A model generated the notes under the pieces. That model had not been told where the DNA came from. It did not search any database and saw nothing but the letters and a program-made list of their open reading frames with translations. 64,000 nucleotides of DNA from Laburnicola sp. R22_1. Lineage: Eukaryota; Ascomycota; Dothideomycetes; Pleosporales; Didymosphaeriaceae. This document shows positions 22,791-34,271 of the stretch, piece after piece (position 1 is the first letter of the stretch; every line of letters starts with the position of its first letter). The stretch covers positions 1,240,001 through 1,304,000 of the forward strand of contig JACONQ010000010.1 in the NCBI GenBank assembly GCA_014281115.1. Direction: 5' to 3'. The position numbers and the translations under genes were made by a program.

Positions 22791-24770
22791 ATGGACAATT
22801 CACCGGCGCCCGCCCATTCACTGCGTGCCCGCGATGCACACACAGAAGCACCGCCGTGCCCGTCTGCCCCCGACGTCGGCCCTGCAACGCCTCAAGCCCC
22901 TCCAGCCGTGGACGCGACCGAGGACCCGCCAAAGCGTCCGCAGCCCGCGCGCACCCCGTCCGACGAGCACGACACCCTGAAGTACCATCTCCTCGGGCCC
23001 TCGCTCACCAAAGCCGGCCAGGACAGCGTGGACCAGCAGAAAGTGTCCGAGATCATATACAATGCGTCCAAGGGCAGCAAGTTCTTCAACAACGAGGAGG
23101 CCAAGGACCGGAACCTCACGGAGAAGATCAATCGGATACTGGCAAAGAAGCGCCAGCTGGACAAAGTAGACCTGAGCGCGGATCTGCGGCGGGCCGACGA
23201 CTATCTTGCGGAGCTGGAGCTGGGAAGGGACCTCAGCCAGGTCGTCATTCACATCGATTGCGATGCCTTCTACGCCGCCGTGGAGGAGCTCGATAGGCCA
23301 GAACTCAGAGACGTGCCCATGGCGGTTGGCAAAGGGGTCCTGACGACTTGCAATTACCACGCGCGCAAGTTCGGCTGTCGCTCTGGCATGGCTGGCTTTG
23401 TAGCCATGAAGCTGTGTCCCCAGCTGATATGCGTGCCCATGAATTTCGCAAAGTACACGGCCAAGGCGGAAGAGGTGCGCGCGGTGCTCGCACAGTACGA
23501 CCCCCGCTTCGAGAGTGCAAGCTGTGACGAAGCCTATCTAAACCTCACTCGGTATTGTGAAGAACACCACATGGAGCCGGAAGAGGCAGTCAGCCAACTC
23601 CGAGCCGAAGTGCAGGAGAAGACGAAGATTACCGTGTCAGCTGGCATTGCCGCAAACGCCAAACTGGCCAAGATCTGCAGCAACAAGAACAAGCCGAATG
23701 GGCAGTTCTATCTCGCCCGGGACAGGCAGACAATCATGGAGTTTATGAACACGCTACCTACTCGTAAGGTTAACGGCATTGGCCGTGTATTTGAGCGAGA
23801 GCTGGATGCTGTCGGCATCAAGACGTGTAGAGACATCTACGCGCAGCGGGCCTATCTCTCTTCGCTATTCGGCCAGAAAGCCTTCCACTTTCTAATGCAG
23901 TGCTACCTAGGGCTGGGCAGAACTCAGATTCAACCGGCAGAGGACTACGAGCGCAAGAGCGTGGGCACTGAGACAACTTTCAAGGAGCTTGGCTCTCCAG
24001 ACAGTCTGCGACAAAAGCTCCGAGACATTGCCGAAGAGCTGGAAGGCGACCTGAAGCGGACGGAGTTTAAGGGGCGCACTTTGTGCATCAAGATCAAGCT
24101 GCACACCTACGAAGTCTACACGCGGCAAATGACTCCTCCCTTCGCGATCCAGCGTGCCGACGATCTGTACAAATACAGTCTGCCGATGTTGGAGAAGCTC
24201 ATAAAGGAGATGCCGAACTTGAAGCTTCGCCTCATGGGGTTAAGAGTTACGCATATTGTCAGTACTAAGAAGCCTGGCATTGACTTCTTTGGTCGTCAAC
24301 GGGCGTTGGACGGCTCGAAGAAAGCGCCGCGGAATAGTACCAAGGGTGAGGAAGGCGATTGGGAGGTGTGGCCGGAAGAAGAGTTTGAGGAGGCTGCCCG
24401 GCAGGAGCGGAATGACGAAATGAACGAACTAGAGAAGCTTTCGCAGGAATACGAGAAGGGAACTGTGGCAATCAAGCCTGCGGAAGAAGCGGGTCTCGTG
24501 GAGGAGCAGTGGACCTGTCCCATATGCACACTTCCGCAATCTCCCGACGACGCGACTTTTAACGCACACATTGATTTTTGTCTCTCGAAGCAAACGATCA
24601 AAGAAGCCGTGAAAGACACAGCACCGTGGTCGGATTCTTCAAAACCCCGTCCAACGCCGACGAAGCATCCACCCCTAAAAAAGGGGAAGCGTGGCCGTCC
24701 AAAGAACGAACAAACAGGCATAGACGAGAAGACGCGAGCGAAACGTTGTGCTTTCTTTACCGTAAAGTGA
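22791..24770 (+). CDS. DNA polymerase kappa (Y-family, DinB type)
   Basis: Translesion DNA polymerase in the nucleus. Single exon, 659 aa, ATG at 22,791. The palm carries the first metal-binding block IHIDCDAFYAAVEE (D156, D158) and the second SCDEAYLNLT (D246, E247). The kappa-type N-clasp precedes it (residues of about 60-145), and the little finger follows, beginning near SVGTETTFKEL. A C2HC ubiquitin-binding zinc finger of UBZ/Rad18 type has C576, C579, H593 and C597. The tail is basic (KKGKRGRPK) and ends KRCAFFTVK, which may be a degenerate PCNA-interacting peptide (inference). Everything expected for an active enzyme is present. Confidence 0.95.
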   Translation: MDNSPAPAHSLRARDAHTEAPPCPSAPDVGPATPQAPPAVDATEDPPKRPQPARTPSDEHDTLKYHLLGPSLTKAGQDSVDQQKVSEIIYNASKGSKFFNNEEAKDRNLTEKINRILAKKRQLDKVDLSADLRRADDYLAELELGRDLSQVVIHIDCDAFYAAVEELDRPELRDVPMAVGKGVLTTCNYHARKFGCRSGMAGFVAMKLCPQLICVPMNFAKYTAKAEEVRAVLAQYDPRFESASCDEAYLNLTRYCEEHHMEPEEAVSQLRAEVQEKTKITVSAGIAANAKLAKICSNKNKPNGQFYLARDRQTIMEFMNTLPTRKVNGIGRVFERELDAVGIKTCRDIYAQRAYLSSLFGQKAFHFLMQCYLGLGRTQIQPAEDYERKSVGTETTFKELGSPDSLRQKLRDIAEELEGDLKRTEFKGRTLCIKIKLHTYEVYTRQMTPPFAIQRADDLYKYSLPMLEKLIKEMPNLKLRLMGLRVTHIVSTKKPGIDFFGRQRALDGSKKAPRNSTKGEEGDWEVWPEEEFEEAARQERNDEMNELEKLSQEYEKGTVAIKPAEEAGLVEEQWTCPICTLPQSPDDATFNAHIDFCLSKQTIKEAVKDTAPWSDSSKPRPTPTKHPPLKKGKRGRPKNEQTGIDEKTRAKRCAFFTVK

Positions 24771-24964
24771 ATACATTACTATAATTAGAGCTACGAAACT
24801 ACGAAGTTCATTCTGAGCATTTCTAGCACTAGGTGAAGGTTTCCCATAGCGTATGATCCCATGTTAAGCATGCAAACGCAGAGAGGACCAACGTGTCTTC
24901 TTGATTGTCCTCTTGTTTCAAGGCGTCTTTCATAACCCAAGCTAGCAGCCGATGGCAAAAGACG

Positions 24965-26444
24965 TCAAGGGCTCACCATGCCGTTCGACGTTGCCACATC
25001 CGGGTTCGGGTAGTACCAGGAAGCAACTGCGATGATGATGTATATAATCTGAGGCATGATTAGTCACAGTCTGACGAGGAATAGCCAAACTTACAACTAG
25101 CAGTGCGCCTTCGAGATAGTTTGACTCGCCGTCGCGGAGGAAGTTGCCCACTACAAAAATAGACAATACGAGCAGGACGATCATGAAGATCTCAAAGTTC
25201 AAGTCCATGTCCTTGCCCATGACCCAAGCCACAATGACGACGAGCGGAGCGTTGAACAGTGCAGTCTGGATAGATGGGCCAATGCAGTGGAAGAGGGCGA
25301 AGTTCTGTACGGCTGTCAGCGCGTTCTTGCGTGTCAAGGGGTGGTGCGCACCATTTGGCCATCCCAGGCTTCGTCAATGGCTGTCAGATGTTCCGCTGCC
25401 TTCTCGACTAGTGGCAACAGTATCAGGCCTAGAAACTGGTCCGGGACTCCAGACTCGACAACGTCTTCGATACGTTCAACCAGGAAGAATGCTAGCAACG
25501 TGACAAGGGCCAAGGAAAGCACGAGAGCGACGATGCACTCGGTGAAGGTGAATTTGGGCTTTGCGAGATCCTCGGAGCGGTCCAGATCGTGATGCTCGTC
25601 TGCTTCGAGGACTTCGTCAAAGATGGAGTGCTGCGACCGCGCATTGTAGAAGATGAAGCTGCAGAGAATCAGCTGAGTCTCTGGTTGATGAGGACCCTAC
25701 TTACATGCCGAAGGCGATGATGAGCAAGATGGATGTCACTTGACTGATCCTAAGCGTATTGTGCTGTAGTATTTCCTCTGTGAATGAATGGTGGCCAATG
25801 GCTACCGGGACGGCTGAGCCCTTCAGTGCAGAGTAGTATGCGCTTGGGATCAGTAGACCAAAGCCTGCTACGCTGAGCAATCCACTCCCAACCTCACTGA
25901 TGGAAGCGTGGAATTTCTGGCTCAACTGTCGCAGTCCGCCGACGTAGAAGCATGCACCCAGACAGAGCAGCAGGTTGGTCAAGATAGACCCCAGAATGGC
26001 GGCCTGGATGACGGGTATCAGATTGCCATGCTCGGAGCTTCCCTCGCCGGACTGGTGGTGCTTCGCAATGAGGATCAAGAACAGGATGATTTCGACGACG
26101 GAGCCAAAAGCGGTCTCGATCAGGATCCCGGACACCTTGGGCATCTTGCGTGCAAACTCCTGGCCCGCGAAGCCGAGCAGGTTGGCTACCGGGACCATGG
26201 CAACGTAGGTAAATCCGAAGATGAGCAATGGCAACCCGGGCGTGGCATAGTGCAGGATAATGGCCACGGGTACGAAAGGCCAGAGGAGGTTCACATACTT
26301 TGCCAACTTGGAGCCGCTGCGCCAGGAGACATTAAGGAAGTGCGAAGGGTGGAAGCCGCTGCGGCCGCTCTCGCCATCGGGATGCACGTGCGCAGGGATG
26401 ATGTGCTGGAGCAGCGGTGTGGACTCGGACGCGCGCGAAGGCAT
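24965..26444 (-). CDS. CAX-type Ca2+/H+ antiporter
   Basis: Vacuolar (or other endomembrane) cation/proton exchanger of the CaCA superfamily. Exons 26444-25705, 25658-25352, 25304-25095 and 25048-24965 give 446 aa from MPSRASESTPLL; an in-frame ATG at 26,600 would add 52 proline-rich residues and cannot be excluded. The protein has about 11 hydrophobic segments in two halves separated by an acidic loop (EVLEADEHHDLDRSEDL). In the first repeat the usual GNxxE exchanger motif reads GSVVE (114-118), followed by the family block GSILTNLLLCLG. In the second repeat the matching motif reads GPSIQ. Divergent filters suggest a paralogue of uncertain ion choice. Confidence 0.88.
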
Positions 26445-26989
26445 ACTGGCCCTCTTGATGTAGCAATTGATGGGTCTTGATGGCTCAATGGGTCCATGGA
26501 GTGCTCGATGCGGGGGCGGGGGCGGGGGCTGGGCATGGGCATGACGCCTGCGCGTTTCGAAAACGAGGAAAGCGCGATGCTTCCTTTTCCATCTCACCAT
26601 GTCGCGTCGCCACGCCCGTATCCATCGATTTCTTGAACCTCACCAATCTCGTCTCTGCGGCTGCGATGCCGGCTCCGGTACATGAACCGCTGGCCCCTTG
26701 CTCGGTAGCTCGGTGTGATGATGGGCCCTGCCACGCGAGATCTCCCGCATACCGTCTTTACCCTGCTGGAATGCGGATTTTCCGGACGCTTTACCGCCGG
26801 CGAATCCAAATGCCGTCAATTATAGCTCTCGCCCAACTGAAATGGACCGTCGTGCCTCGCGTCGCCTTGCCTGCTTCACGGGAAGTTCGCAAATCGACTC
26901 CTCGGGCTGGGGCATAACGTATAGATAGCGACAATGGCGTCCCCAAGAAAGCTCGATCATCGGCCCTTCGCCTTCCCTCTCACGACGCT
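26445..26989. promoter_or_regulatory. Divergent promoter, CAX / beta-galactosidase
   Basis: A 545-bp interval between head-to-head starts. If the longer CAX start at 26,600 is used, the promoter shrinks to 389 bp. No specific site is assigned. Confidence 0.4.
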
Positions 26990-29900
26990 ATGCAATTCCT
27001 TCGGCTTCTCGCAAGCCTGTCGATTGTCCTCGCTGCGGCCTGGGCAACCGACAATGGCCTTCAGAAAGTCGTCACCTGGGACAATGGCAGCCTCCTCGTC
27101 AATGGCGAACGAGTTGTCATCATGAGTGGCGAGTTCCATTACCAGCGCCTGCCCGTGCCGGAGTTATGGCTAGACGTCTTCCAGAAGTTCAAAGCCAATG
27201 GCATGAATGCTGTTAGTATCTACTTCTTCTGGTCCTACCACTCGGCGTCGAAAGGCCAATACGACTTCACGACTTCCGGAAAGGACATACAGCGCCTGTT
27301 CGATTCGGCCAAAGAGGCTGGGCTCTACGTCATTGCTCGTCCTGGGCCCTATTGCAACGCCGAAACGAACGGAGGCGGCCTTGCGTTGTGGATGAGTAAC
27401 GGAAGCGGGGGCAAACTCAGGACCTCAGACGAGTCGTACCATCAGGCATGGTCTGAATGGATTGCCGAAGTGGGTGCTGTCATTGCGAAGAACCAGATTA
27501 CGAACGGTGGCCCGGTTATCCTCACGCAGGTCGAAAACGAGCTCCAGCAGACGTCGTACGATGCAAGCAATACTCTGGTGATTTACATGGAGCAGTTGAA
27601 AGCCGCCTTCAGGGAAGCTGGCCTGATAGTACCGACGTCGCACAATGAAAAGGGCTTCCGTAGCAAGAGCTGGTCAACCGACTACAACAACGTGGGTGGT
27701 GCTGTCAATATATACGGCCTGGACAGCTATCCCGGTGGCCTGAGCTGCACCAACCCCAACTCTGGTTTTGGTTTACCATATACCTATTTTCAGTGGTTCA
27801 ACGAAGTTTCCCCTAGCCAGCCAGAGTATATCCCAGAGTTCAGAGGCGGCTGGTTCCAGCCATGGGGCGGCTCCTTCTACGACACGTGCCAGGCCGAACA
27901 CAGCCCTGAGATTGCGGACGTCTTTTACAAGGGCATCATCGCGCAGAGAGTTACGCTGCTCAACATTTATATGACTTTTGGTGGGACGAATTGGGGACAC
28001 AGCGCTGCACCAGTGGTTCGTACTTATCCTCCCCGTAGAAGGACCGCCCAAGGTCAAAAGTTTGGGGATGATGTTGTGTATCCTGGGGTAACTCAGGCCG
28101 CAATGCGCCTCTAGACTTTCGGCTTGGCATTTTATGCTGTATTGGCTAACGGCTACACAGGTCTACACTTCCTACGACTATGGAGCACCATTGCGCGAGA
28201 CCCGAGAGATTCAAGACAAGTTCAAGCAGTACAAGCTGCTGAGCCTGTTTACCCGTGTAAGCCACGGTTTGAAGAACACAGTGATGGAGACGAATGGTAC
28301 AGGCGTTGCTGTCGATAGCACCGACCTGTGGACTTGGGTGTTGAAGAACAAAAACACAGATGCAAGGTTCTATCTGGTTCAGCACAACACCACAAGCTCA
28401 CGTTCAGTGACGGACTTCTCAATAACGGTCCGCACATCGACGGGTAGCGTTAAGATCCCAAACTTGCAACTTGACGGCCGGCAAAGCAGATGGGTTCTCA
28501 CCGACTATCCGATTGGAAATGAGATGTTGTTGTATTCTTCAGCAGAAGTCCTTACGTACGGTATGTTTGATCACCCAGTCGTGATTTTCTATCTACGTGA
28601 AGGCCAGACCGGGCAATTTGCTTTCAAGAGCTCGAAGAACGTCACCTTCACGGCGCATGGCGCCAAGTCCGACTTCAAGGCTACCTCATCTGGCAACGGC
28701 TTTACGTACACTCAGAGCAAAGGCGCAACTGCCGTCCTCTTCTCCAACGGTGTACTAGCTTATCTTGTCGACATACCCACCGCTTGGAAGTTCTTCGCCC
28801 CTCCCACCACGTCCAACCCCACGGTGATGCCAGATGAGCAAATATTCGTCTTCGGTCCGTACCTTGTTCGGTCGGCAACTGTTGACGGCGACATTGTCTC
28901 CATCATTGGCGATAACGCGGACGCTACTTCGATCGAGGTCTATGCCGGCAAGAAGGCACGCACAATCTCCTGGAACGGTGCCAAACTCGAGACTAGGAGG
29001 ACGGCCTATGGTTCCTTGACTGCCAATATTGTCGGGGCCGAGGACCGGAAAATCTCGCTCCCTAGCCTTACCAACTTCAGGGCCGCGGATTCGCTACCCG
29101 AGGTTTCACCTGCGTATGATGACCGGAAGTGGGTTGTTGCAAACAAGACGACGACATTAAGCACCGTGAAGCCACTTACGCTACCTGTTCTTTTCAGCAG
29201 CGAGTACAAATTCTACACTGGTGCCAAAATCTACCGCGGCTACTTTTCCGGGAAGAATGCGAGGAGTGTGAAAATCACGGCGCAAGGCGGTGTGGCAGCT
29301 GGGTGGAATGCCTGGCTCAATGGAAAATCTATCGGCTACCACGCTGGCGACGTATCACTGCAGGCGACATCAGCCACGCTTTCATTCCAAGGTGCGAACT
29401 TGACTGAGAGAAATAATGTCCTGACAGTGGTGACGGACTACACTGGCCACGATCAGACATCAACCAGACCGTCCGGCGTCGCAAACCCGCGTGGCCTCTT
29501 GGGCGCAGAGCTGGAAGGCGGCACGTTCAGTCAGTGGAAGATACAGGGCAATGCGGGCGGAGAGGAGAACATCGACCCCGTGAGGGGGCCCATGAACGAG
29601 GGCGGACTGTACGGCGAGCGACTAGGATGGCATCTTCCAGGCTTCGACACCTCCCAATGGGACAAGGCAAACCCAGTTTCAGATGGGGCGAAAGGGGCCA
29701 GCATCAGATGGTTCACGACGACATTCGATTTGAACATCGATGAGGACCTTGACGTGCCCCTCGGCATTGAGATGGGCGCACCATCAGGCACCATTGCTCG
29801 AGTCCTGCTGTTCGTCAACGGGTACCAATTTGGGAAGTTCAATCCCCACATTGGGCCACAGACACGCTTCCCGGTTCCACCGGGAATCATCAACATGCGC

Positions 29901-30068
29901 GGTAGCAACACACTCAGCGTGGCAATGTGGGCGCAGACCGATGCTGGAGCAAAATTGAACACGCTGCAGTTGATCCACTATGGAAAGTACCAGAGCGGCT
30001 TCGACTTCAAGAGGATCGATGGCCAGGCCTTGCAGCCTGCGTGGAAAGACAGGAGTCAGTACGCCTGA
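26990..30068 (+). CDS. Secreted beta-galactosidase, GH35
   Basis: Hydrolyses terminal beta-galactosyl residues outside the cell. Exons 26990-28015 and 28161-30068 give 977 aa. A signal peptide (MQFLRLLASLSIVLAAAWA) precedes the TIM barrel with SGEFHYQRLP and FFWSYHS. The acid/base Glu is in TQVENELQQ and the nucleophile Glu in YIPEFRGGWF, followed by FGGTNWGHS and YTSYDYGAP. C-terminal beta domains complete the usual length of about 1,000 aa. The single intron is 145 nt, about three times the local norm. Its donor GTTCGT is unusual (CCA|GTGGTT is an alternative), and it contains a copy of the dispersed TCCTGGGGTAAC motif. The coding sequence is intact. Confidence 0.93.
28079..28095 (+). repeat. 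Dispersed TCCTGGGGTAAC motif, copy 1
   Basis: TATCCTGGGGTAACTCA lies inside the beta-galactosidase intron and is followed 17 bases later by AGACTTT. Confidence 0.6.
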
Positions 30069-30385
30069 AGGCATAAATGACACATGAATTACCAATCAGC
30101 ACATCCTTCCCTCCGCCTTCTATTCACACATGCCTCGCCTGCGATTCCTTGAAGACACCATTTACACTATGCCTAAACACACAGCTGCAAGAGAATAGTT
30201 TGAGTACCTTCAGCCTTCGCAACATCCGTCCTGGGGTAACACGAACTGTATCACAATTCTAGGCAAGCACCGTTATGTCAGATAAAGGCTTCTGGCATTG
30301 GGACAAAGTCCTGCAGTTGAGAGTAAATATTTTTAGGCAGACTATCACCTACATGCCCAAGATACTTGATGCTGAGCCCACAACT
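30069..30385. other. Intergenic between convergent genes
   Basis: 3' space of the beta-galactosidase and the broken sedolisin. It carries the second copy of the dispersed motif at 30,226-30,243 and nothing else recognised. Confidence 0.5.
30226..30243 (+). repeat. Dispersed TCCTGGGGTAAC motif, copy 2
   Basis: CCGTCCTGGGGTAACACG lies downstream of the beta-galactosidase gene. Confidence 0.55.
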
Positions 30386-32298
30386 CTACACCTTTCCTCC
30401 GGCAAGCCTCACAAGCTCCGGGAAATTAGGTGTGCCGAAGCCCGTAACTGGGTCCCAGCCTTTAGTTACCGGGAAGCCCTGGGTGTTGCACCCGTGGCTG
30501 TAGCCCTTCAGGACATCCGTAAGCCCCTGATAACCCTTCTTGTACAGCCACGGGTTCAGGTAGCCGAGCGTCGGCTTGCCAGAGGCAATCAGTGCATCGT
30601 TGACAAGCGCAAAGATGCCCGCTGCCAGCGGGGTAGAGGCTGAAGTTCCGCTAATGGTCCCCTCCTTACCATTCCAGAAGTATGCAAAATAGAGACCCTG
30701 GGCGGAGAGATCCGGGTATGCGCGGCCTTTGGGTTGGTACAGGCCCTAGTAGAGATCGCCGAGGTTCTTGACGTACTCGGGAACCACCTTGTCCTGTCAC
30801 GACGGTCGCTTGAAGTAGTCGCTGAAGCCGCTACCGCTGGAATACAAGTCGCGGAAGCTGCCCGACGCATTCACGGCTGCGCGATACGCCGACTCCTCCG
30901 GCTCAAAATTCATGGTTGCCCCGACGGAAGTGACGTAGGGGCAAGAGGTCGGAAAGTTGGGGAGGAACTTGTAAGTTTGGTTTCCGTCGTTGGTGTAGCA
31001 CTTGTCTGTTCCGCCGAGTCCCCTATCCCCGGAAGAAAATAAAAGAGTGGTGCCACGAGCTCCAACCGCAGCGAACTGTCGACAAACGCGCTCCGCATAA
31101 CTGCGGGGAACTGACTGCTCAGGCTCACCGTACGAGGTGCTGATGATATTAGGAATCGACCTCTGCTCCAGGAGCCAGTTCACCCAAACCAGGTACGGCT
31201 CGTTGCTGTTCTCGGGGGTAGCTGGGTCGGGAATGAAGGGAGGCGAGCCCCCCGTGGAATAACTGACGATGGGCGTCTTCCAGCTGATGCCGGCAATGGC
31301 CTGGATGTCGAGGTTGGCTTCGTGGCTCTTGTCTTCTGCCACTTCCTGCGGCGTCAATGGTCCATCGTTCATTGGGCCATCAGCAATCGAGTAGGTCTTG
31401 AAGGATTGGGCCGAAGACACGGCTTCCGGACGGTACTTTTTGAGGAACAGCTCCGTGTCCGGTCGGATAGGCACTTCCCCGAGGTAGTTAGTGAAGCCAA
31501 TGCTATTATTGTCCGCAGATCGAGTCTCGTAACCTTTTGTCTTGTAGAGTGTCGCGAAACACTCTGGGGACACCGAGCTGACATTGCACACCTTGGAGAT
31601 CTCGCTAGGCTCACCGTAACCGCCACTCATGAGACTCGCGCTGGTGACTACGTCGTGGACCTCGTCGATGGTCTTGACAAAGGTAGTAGCGTGAGCAGCG
31701 CCGCGAAAGAAGGACGTGGTCGGCTGTATGGTGTCGATGTGGTTATGCAGATGGCGGGGAAGAGACCAGTGCGTGGTGCGCGCGACGATGTGGCCATCCT
31801 CGTGCTTGTAGTTGTGGTACTCGGTGTCTAGCAGGCGCTCTACCAGGTCAATGGGTAGATGGACGGTAATCCAGTCCTTGGCCGTGTTGTAGCTGACGGC
31901 CCCGACACCGTTCTCACGCAGCCACTCCTTGACAAGGATGCTCGTTTCCTCGGTCGGCCGGACAAGGTCGTCCACCTCGTCGGCGCTAAGATGGGCTCCG
32001 TAGCGCTCATGGTCCGAATCCGAAACTGGTAACGGTCAGCCATTGATCTTCTATTCGGCCGTGGAATGGGTTTACCTTGGTCAAGATGCTTGATCAGCTC
32101 GTCCATGTTCCCCTGCTTGAGGCCGATCTGCAATTGGACGCCGTGCGCCGGATTCGAGCGGTCCAGCTTTGTCCATTCACGGGGAGCAGCAAAAATTTCC
32201 TTAACGGCGTAGGGCGAGCGGGCGCGAATGGGCGATGCGAACACTGCTTGAGCGGCAAGTGCAGCAGCCAGGAACGTAGACGTGAGGATCTGCATCAT
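30386..32298 (-). pseudogene. Sedolisin (S53 tripeptidyl-peptidase), two nonsense codons
   Basis: Relic of a secreted acid protease. Exons 32298-32076 and 32025-30386 (50-nt intron) keep one frame of 621 codons. It has a signal peptide, a pro-kumamolisin domain, and the catalytic Glu/Asp block SHEANLDIQAIAG. The oxyanion region LFSSGDRGLGG is present, and the catalytic Ser sits in GTISGTSASTP at codon 536. The frame is broken by TGA at 30,797-30,799 (codon 484) and TAG at 30,746-30,748 (codon 501), both before the catalytic Ser. I tried to place an intron over both stops; the candidate GT-AG pairs shift the frame. The rest is well conserved, so loss is recent or reflects sequence error. Confidence 0.85.
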
Positions 32299-33265
32299 GG
32301 ATGAAGCCCGTCGTGCGCAGACAGGCTTGGTTGAGGTGGTTGAGGAAAAGTGTTGGGCGCCGCGGGGTCGATCATGTTTCCCATTGTATATGCCGTCACC
32401 ATTTATACCACGGCAACGATAGCGCAATCAGGGCGCAGCTCTCCCTGGTCGCCTGCGTCGGCTCTGCACTGCAATCACACTGTCCACCAAGCTGTACATG
32501 GCAGGTCAGCCAAGCCACCCGCCGCGTGCCCGATGCATATATCGGCCGTACCTGGCAGATCAAGTCTTCTGGAAAGCTTGATAGTGGCGGTCATGCTTGC
32601 TAGAGCTCGGAACCGGATCCTTGGATCGTGGTGAACGTGGTTGTGTGGTGAGACGGGCCAGTCCGGCAGCGGTGATCGTAGAAGCTACGTTCGGTGGAAG
32701 GGGCCGAAATTTTTTTTTTCGGGCGATATGTGACTCACAAGGAGCCGAACCAAAGTTCAGCACAACTATACTTCCATCACATGCGACTCTATGTTATACT
32801 TTGCCGGTGAGGGGAGCCCACTTTAGGAAGGTGCAATGCACCGATAACGACAAGCAACGCGAAGACCCCACTTACTGACCAAGCTTCCTCGGCCTGGGCA
32901 TCGGGCCTTGTCCTGCAGCGGGTCCGTGAATCAATACGGACTGGCATTCGAGACTTTGTCAACCACCGCTCTGGACGCACTATGGTCAGGCTTTGCGGCT
33001 TAGGAACTCTTTTCTACCCCTCGAACTATGTGAAGTGAGCCTGCATCATACAGCCGCAGGACAGAAGTGTGAGTGCCCAGTCATTTTGCAGAAGCTCGAC
33101 AGTATATTGACTTGTTCAATTGATTCAGTAATCGTATCTCATGCTGGGTAAGACAAGGCACAGAGACTGTCGATTTGTGGCTACTTCAATACAAACTGCC
33201 CCATGTAAAGACGCCCGCTCTTTGTAAACAATACTACAAGAAACCGCCGGCCAGTAAAAGATCCT
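32299..33265. other. Intergenic, about 1 kb, nothing recognised
   Basis: Promoter of the sedolisin relic at the left. A T9 run occurs at about 32,710. No gene is seen. Confidence 0.5.
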
Positions 33266-34271
33266 TCATCGAATACGGTCGTCACCCGGAAGCAGACTGA
33301 CCGTCGTTGTCACCGTCTGCGTAGATGTAGCTGCAGAAGTTACCGTCACCGATGTTGTCCTTGTAGTACCGGCCGGACCCGAAGTAATCAAGCACGAGCA
33401 GGCCGAAGAGAGCGATGATGGACCGAGAATAAGCGTGATGTTGAGCTGGCGCTTCTTGACAGGAAGTTCGGTTGGGCAGTTGGCGTCGTAGAACGTGTAG
33501 GGCGACATGGGGTTATAATTCGTGTTCGAGGCACTGTGTAACGTCAGCGTTGCAGCAAGACTTATGGTGAGCGACATACGCGTCAACGGTGAAGAGCATG
33601 CAGTTGGCTTCACCGTATCCAAAACTCTTGCACTGTGTGTCGGCCTTGCATGCAGCGCTGCAAGCGGCAAATGTGTTCTTCGTCCCCGAGCTGTCAAAGT
33701 AATACGCGGCAGTGTTTTTGGTGTAGCCGACTATGCCGCAGCCTTGGGGAGCAGATCTAAACCTCATCAGCATAAGCCGTTGTGGAGATTCTCTTTCGAT
33801 GGTACGCACGGGGTAGGAGTCGGTCCTCTTGTGGTGGTTGTCGGCTTATGAACTCTCAGTACTATGGTCTGCTTGAAGTTGAGGAAGACTTACCCTGCCT
33901 GTCTTGCTGCTTGACGTGGAAGGGTACAGCGTCACATAAACGGTCGTCTTGACGGTGGTTGTGGAGCCACTGGTGAAAGTAGCAGTCCGCGTAGCAGTCC
34001 CAGATTTCAAGACCCTGCTGCACATCAAAAGCGCTTCAGAAGTGTGTCCAAGGAATGAGTCCAGGCCGCAGTCAGTTACTGCGCCCGTTAGTCATCGCGG
34101 AGGACTTTGAGTTGTGAGATGTGGTTCTGGGGTGGATCATAACCTACCGTCAGGAACACTGGGATTGCTCCCTCCTCGCGTGGATGTGGGTCGTGGACGC
34201 TGCCTCGCCTCGATCGCGGCCGCATTTGCACCAGCAGCGAGGGCTGCGCCGAGAATCAGAGAGGCCTTCAT
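33266..34271 (-). CDS. Secreted protein with apple/PAN-like domain
   Basis: Five small exons (34271-34148, 34078-33894, 33844-33810, 33756-33580, 33533-33266), all in phase, give 262 aa. The signal peptide is MKASLILGAALAAGANA, followed by a probable Kex2-type site (IEARQR). Two Ser/Thr-rich stretches (TATRTATFTSGSTTTVKTT and the C-terminal TTSVTVTSAATSTQTVTTT) look like O-glycosylated linkers. Between them a Cys-patterned module, CGIVGYT..YYF, CSAACKADTQCKSFGYGEANC, resembles PAN/apple carbohydrate- or protein-binding domains. It is likely extracellular or wall-associated. The small third exon (35 nt) is the least certain junction. Confidence 0.75.

Noticed and set aside
30740..30860. An intron that would remove both sedolisin stops
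   Set aside because: Available GT-AG pairs (for example GTCGTG to CTACTAG, 58 nt) shift the reading frame and have poor donors.
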